A DNA stretch of 64,000 nt from assembly GCF_024713975.1 (NCBI RefSeq), contig NC_091094.1:27366501-27430500 (forward strand). Direction: 5' to 3'. Shown here piece after piece: positions 59,710 to 64,000 of this stretch. The translations under genes were made by a program, and so were the position numbers. Every line of letters begins with the position of its first letter. Position 1 is the first letter of the stretch. The notes under the pieces are model-generated. The model worked only from the letters and a program-made list of their open reading frames with translations. It was not told the origin of the DNA and did no database searches. The stretch is from Paralichthys olivaceus (lineage: Eukaryota > Chordata > Actinopteri > Pleuronectiformes > Paralichthyidae).

Positions 59710-60427
59710 TCTTTATGCCATGATGCTTTTATCAAACACAGTGAGGTCCACCTGCTTGCGACTCAACTTATGTGTCTCCATTTGATATATTGGGTTTCAG
59801 AGACGGTGGTTCCAAGGCTGGATGAAGACAGTCACACTTGAGATCGTTCACAATGAGGGTTTTTGCAGATGGGGTGAAGAATTAGGGATGGCAACCTTTC
59901 CATTCGCTCTCAGGCAGAGTCACTGCTCTGCCTGTCACACTCAAGCTCAAGCCAAGGTCATGCAAGGCTCATCCCAGGGGTTTGAAAGGAGACAGCACCA
60001 AATAGAGGAACCTCCCAGATGGAAGCAGCATTACAGATTCTGAACTGCTTGTGGAACAGAAGATCATGATACCCTATGGTTCTTTGCTTTCTTCAGACTG
60101 GGAGGGACTTGCAGCCCTTTGTGAAAGAAAAGTTCACAACTTTGAGGTTTGATGAGTTCTGTTCCACCAGTGAGGCAGTGTCCTCAAGAGGGACCCGGAG
60201 GACAGTCCAGGAGTAGTATTCATCCCAAGTGCGGTATACTCGGAGCATATATGAAACCTTTGCAAATTGAGGGAACACAAAGTTGCCAATTTAAGCCCTC
60301 AGTCCAGTTGACTAGAGTAGAAAGCCAGTTTAACAAACCATTTGTCATCATCTCCCCAACAGAAAGTGTACAATGCGATAAACATCAGAACAGCGTCACC
60401 CGATGGCCGAGCTTGCTATGAAATCAG

Positions 60428-60499
60428 TCCTCGTTAGTATAGTGGCAAGTATCTCCGCCTGTCACGCGGAAGACCGGGGTTCAATTCCCCGACGAGGAG
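60428..60499 (+). tRNA. tRNA-Asp (GTC), unit 28
   Basis: C40 form. Confidence 0.95.
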
Positions 60500-60798
60500 T
60501 CTATCGGTGTTTTCTGCTCAATTTCCACCACAGAGCAAATCAGAAGTAATGCTAGCTGTCAAGGGGAGGCTTTGATCCAGATTGGGAGCCTATAACAACT
60601 ATGAATGTTCTAACAGTGGGTCCTGGATAATAACAATTTCATAACACCCACACGCACCTTTGAATCTCTCTTCTGGAATCGCGCTCCTTGCAGCACATTC
60701 CTATCATTGGATTTGGCTCCTCCCAGAAAACCCATTATGGGAATCAGTGTTTATGGTGTATTTACCAGCCTCAGGCCCTGGGGGTCCACAGTATGTCA

Positions 60799-60871
60799 GT
60801 TTCTGTAGTGTAGTGGTTATCACGTTCGCTTAACACGCGAAAGGTCCCCAGCTCGAAACTGGGCAGAAACA
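60799..60871 (+). tRNA. tRNA-Val (AAC), unit 29
   Basis: Standard copy. Confidence 0.9.
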
Positions 60872-61333
60872 GCTACCTCTGTCTCAATTCTTTGCCAGAC
60901 AACGGTAATATCTGCATCTCCATTGATGTCGTTCACATTGAGTGCTTTTGGCAGATGTGGTGGCAACTTTGAGAAATTTACGGATGGCAAACTTTCCATT
61001 AGCTCTCAGGCTGTCACTGCTTTGTCTGTCACGCTCAGGCCAAGGTCATACAGGGCTCATCCCAGGGATTTGAAAGGAGACACCAGCAAAGAGAGGAACC
61101 TCCCAAATGGAAGCAGCATTAGAGATTCTGCCCGAGAGAGATTCTGCCCGAGAGAGATTTTGCCCGAGAGAGATTCTGCCCGAGGTATCCTATGCAGGTT
61201 GTTGCTTCTCTTTTTGAGAGATTTGGGACAGTAAGCTATTCCTCATTTTTCACAAAGGACTCCTCCAATGGGAAAAAAGGAATGGGACCCAACGTGTATT
61301 AGTGGGTCAGCAGAAGTGTCTTGTGCCACGGAG

Positions 61334-61406
61334 GTTTCTGTAGTGTAGTGGTTATCACGTTCGCTTCACACGCGAAAGGTCCCCAGCTCGAAACTGGGCA
61401 GAAACA
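61334..61406 (+). tRNA. tRNA-Val (CAC), unit 29
   Basis: Standard copy. Confidence 0.9.
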
Positions 61407-62124
61407 TCTTTATGCCATGATGCTTTTATCAAACACAGTGAGGTCCACCTGCTTGCGACTCAACTTATGTGTCTCCATTTGATATATTGGGTTTCAGAGA
61501 CGGTGGTTCCAAGGCTGGATGAAGACAGTCACACTTGAGATCGTTCACAATGAGGGTTTTTGCAGATGGGGTGAAGAATTAGGGATGGCAACCTTTCCAT
61601 TCGCTCTCAGGCAGAGTCACTGCTTTGCCTGTCACACTCAAGCTCAAGCCAAGGTCATGCAAGGCTCATCCCAGGGGTTTGAAAGGAGACAGCACCAAAT
61701 AGAGGAACCTCCCAGATGGAAGCAGCATTACAGATTCTGAACTGCTTGTGGAACAGAAGATCATGATACCCTATGGTTCTTTGCTTTCTTCAGACTGGGA
61801 GGGACTTGCAGCCCTTTGTGAAAGAAAAGTTCACAACTTTGAGGTTTGATGAGTTCTGTTCCACCAGTGAGGCAGTGTCCTCAAGAGGGACCCGGAGGAC
61901 AGTCCAGGAGTAGTATTCATCCCAAGTGCGGTATACTCGGAGCATATATGAAACCTTTGCAAATTGAGGGAACACAAAGTTGCCAATTTAAGCCCTCAGT
62001 CCAGTTGACTAGAGTAGAAAGCCAGTTTAACAAACCATTTGTCATCATCTCCCCAACAGAAAGTGTACAATGCGATAAACATCAGAACAGCGTCACCCGA
62101 TGGCCGAGCTTGCTATGAAATCAG

Positions 62125-62196
62125 TCCTCGTTAGTATAGTGGCAAGTATCTCCGCCTGTCACGCGGAAGACCGGGGTTCAATTCCCCGACGAGGAG
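62125..62196 (+). tRNA. tRNA-Asp (GTC), unit 29
   Basis: C40 form. Confidence 0.95.
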
Positions 62197-62495
62197 TCTA
62201 TCGGTGTTTTCTGCTCAATTTCCACCACAGAGCAAATCAGAAGTAATGCTAGCTGTCAAGGGGAGGCTTTGATCCAGATTGGGAGCCTATAACAACTATG
62301 AATGTTCTAACAGTGGGTCCTGGATAATAACAATTTCATAACACCCACACGCACCTTTGAATCTCTCTTCTGGAATCGCGCTCCTTGCAGCACATTCCTA
62401 TCATTGGATTTGGCTCCTCCCAGAAAACCCATTATGGGAATCAGTGTTTATGGTGTATTTACCAGCCTCAGGCCCTGGGGGTCCACAGTATGTCA

Positions 62496-62568
62496 GTTTC
62501 TGTAGTGTAGTGGTTATCACGTTCGCTTAACACGCGAAAGGTCCCCAGCTCGAAACTGGGCAGAAACA
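62496..62568 (+). tRNA. tRNA-Val (AAC), unit 30
   Basis: Standard copy. Confidence 0.9.
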
Positions 62569-63030
62569 GCTACCTCTGTCTCAATTCTTTGCCAGACAAC
62601 GGTAATATCTGCATCTCCATTGATGTCGTTCACATTGAGTGCTTTTGGCAGATGTGGTGGCAACTTTGAGAAATTTACGGATGGCAAACTTTCCATTAGC
62701 TCTCAGGCTGTCACTGCTTTGTCTGTCACGCTCAGGCCAAGGTCATACAGGGCTCATCCCAGGGATTTGAAAGGAGACACCAGCAAAGAGAGGAACCTCC
62801 CAAATGGAAGCAGCATTAGAGATTCTGCCCGAGAGAGATTCTGCCCGAGAGAGATTTTGCCCGAGAGAGATTCTGCCCGAGGTATCCTATGCAGGTTGTT
62901 GCTTCTCTTTTTGAGAGATTTGGGACAGTAAGCTATTCCTCATTTTTCACAAAGGACTCCTCCAATGGGAAAAAAGGAATGGGACCCAACGTGTATTAGT
63001 GGGTCAGCAGAAGTGTCTTGTGCCATGGAG

Positions 63031-63103
63031 GTTTCTGTAGTGTAGTGGTTATCACGTTCGCTTCACACGCGAAAGGTCCCCAGCTCGAAACTGGGCAGAA
63101 ACA
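63031..63103 (+). tRNA. tRNA-Val (CAC), unit 30
   Basis: Standard copy. The 5' flank has a private T (GCCATGGAG) just upstream. Confidence 0.9.
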
Positions 63104-63821
63104 TCTTTATGCCATGATGCTTTTATCAAACACAGTGAGGTCCACCTGCTTGCGACTCAACTTATGTGTCTCCATTTGATATATTGGGTTTCAGAGACGG
63201 TGGTTCCAAGGCTGGATGAAGACAGTCACACTTGAGATCGTTCACAATGAGGGTTTTTGCAGATGGGGTGAAGAATTAGGGATGGCAACCTTTCCATTCG
63301 CTCTCAGGCAGAGTCACTGCTTTGCCTGTCACACTCAAGCTCAAGCCAAGGTCATGCAAGGCTCATCCCAGGGGTTTGAAAGGAGACAGCACCAAATAGA
63401 GGAACCTCCCAGATGGAAGCAGCATTACAGATTCTGAACTGCTTGTGGAACAGAAGATCATGATACCCTATGGTTCTTTGCTTTCTTCAGACTGGGAGGG
63501 ACTTGCAGCCCTTTGTGAAAGAAAAGTTCACAACTTTGAGGTTTGATGAGTTCTGTTCCACCAGTGAGGCAGTGTCCTCAAGAGGGACCCGGAGGACAGT
63601 CCAGGAGTAGTATTCATCCCAAGTGCGGTATACTCGGAGCATATATGAAACCTTTGCAAATTGAGGGAACACAAAGTTGCCAATTTAAGCCCTCAGTCCA
63701 GTTGACTAGAGTAGAAAGCCAGTTTAACAAACCATTTGTCATCATCTCCCCAACAGAAAGTGTACAATGCGATAAACATCAGAACAGCGTCACCCGATGG
63801 CCGAGCTTGCTATGAAATCAG

Positions 63822-63893
63822 TCCTCGTTAGTATAGTGGCAAGTATCTCCGCCTGTCACGCGGAAGACCGGGGTTCAATTCCCCGACGAGGAG
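63822..63893 (+). tRNA. tRNA-Asp (GTC), unit 30
   Basis: C40 form. The window ends in the spacer after it. Confidence 0.95.
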
Positions 63894-64000
63894 TCTATCG
63901 GTGTTTTCTGCTCAATTTCCACCACAGAGCAAATCAGAAGTAATGCTAGCTGTCAAGGGGAGGCTTTGATCCAGATTGGGAGCCTATAACAACTATGAAT

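Larger units (their letters stand above)
10438..64000 (+). repeat. Array B: ~1697-bp tandem unit Val-AAC / Val-CAC / Asp-GTC
   Basis: Thirty full units start at each Val-AAC that has a Val-CAC after it, and five short units (526 bp) carry Val-AAC only. Full units are 1697 bp (most), 1698 bp (six units with Asp T40 and an extra T in a run after Val-CAC) or 1665 bp (two units with a shorter minisatellite). Spacers run ~462 bp from Val-AAC to Val-CAC, ~719 bp to Asp, and ~299 bp to the next unit. They contain a 16-bp minisatellite (ATTCTGCCCGAGAGAG; 2, 4 or 5 copies) after Val-AAC. Private single-base changes are rare. The array runs off the right edge. Confidence 0.97.

Noticed and set aside
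10814-63815. Repeated short open frames in the Array B spacers (61-138 residues)
   Set aside because: They recur only because the unit recurs. Lengths jump between 103, 110, 115 and 138 residues through minisatellite changes of 16 bp. Some run into a tRNA gene or begin only at TTG, and there is no known domain.

Overview
The window is eukaryotic and looks like a ray-finned (teleost) fish. It is dominated by two tandem arrays of nuclear tRNA genes, with a 3' LINE end carrying a TCTA-type tail of the sort common in fish genomes. It has no bacterial features. I found 102 full-length tRNA genes: 35 Val-AAC, 30 Val-CAC, 30 Asp-GTC, 3 Gly-GCC and 4 elongator Met-CAT. There are also three partial Gly genes, one cut by the window edge and two that are the halves of a single interrupted gene. 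I compared copies at diagnostic positions and did not align every base.

Array A (1-4135 and 8596-10437) repeats a 1382-bp unit with one tRNA-Gly(GCC) and one tRNA-Met(CAT), both on the minus strand. A 4.46-kb segment (4136-8595) interrupts one tRNA-Gly gene just 3' of its anticodon. The six bases CCCGCG are duplicated on both sides, and the segment's ends are imperfect inverted repeats. This is the pattern of a DNA transposon that targets tRNA genes, for which the Dada superfamily is the known precedent. Inside are a possible spliced leader, a broken gene with an ExoX-C-terminal-like motif, a 5'-truncated L2-like LINE, a ~350-bp direct duplication and a polyA signal. I saw no transposase.

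Array B (10438 to the end, continuing beyond it) repeats a ~1697-bp unit, Val-AAC / Val-CAC / Asp-GTC, all on the plus strand. The two Val halves of each unit are diverged duplicates, and their anticodons differ only at wobble position 34. Five short 526-bp units keep only Val-AAC. A 12,901-bp block of 23 tRNA genes (19724-32624) is repeated almost perfectly at 32625-45525. Every Val gene seen has C instead of T at T-loop position 54.

Apart from the broken gene inside the insertion I see no protein-coding gene. The many short open frames in the spacers are by-products of repetition: their lengths change with a 16-bp minisatellite whose period is not a multiple of three.
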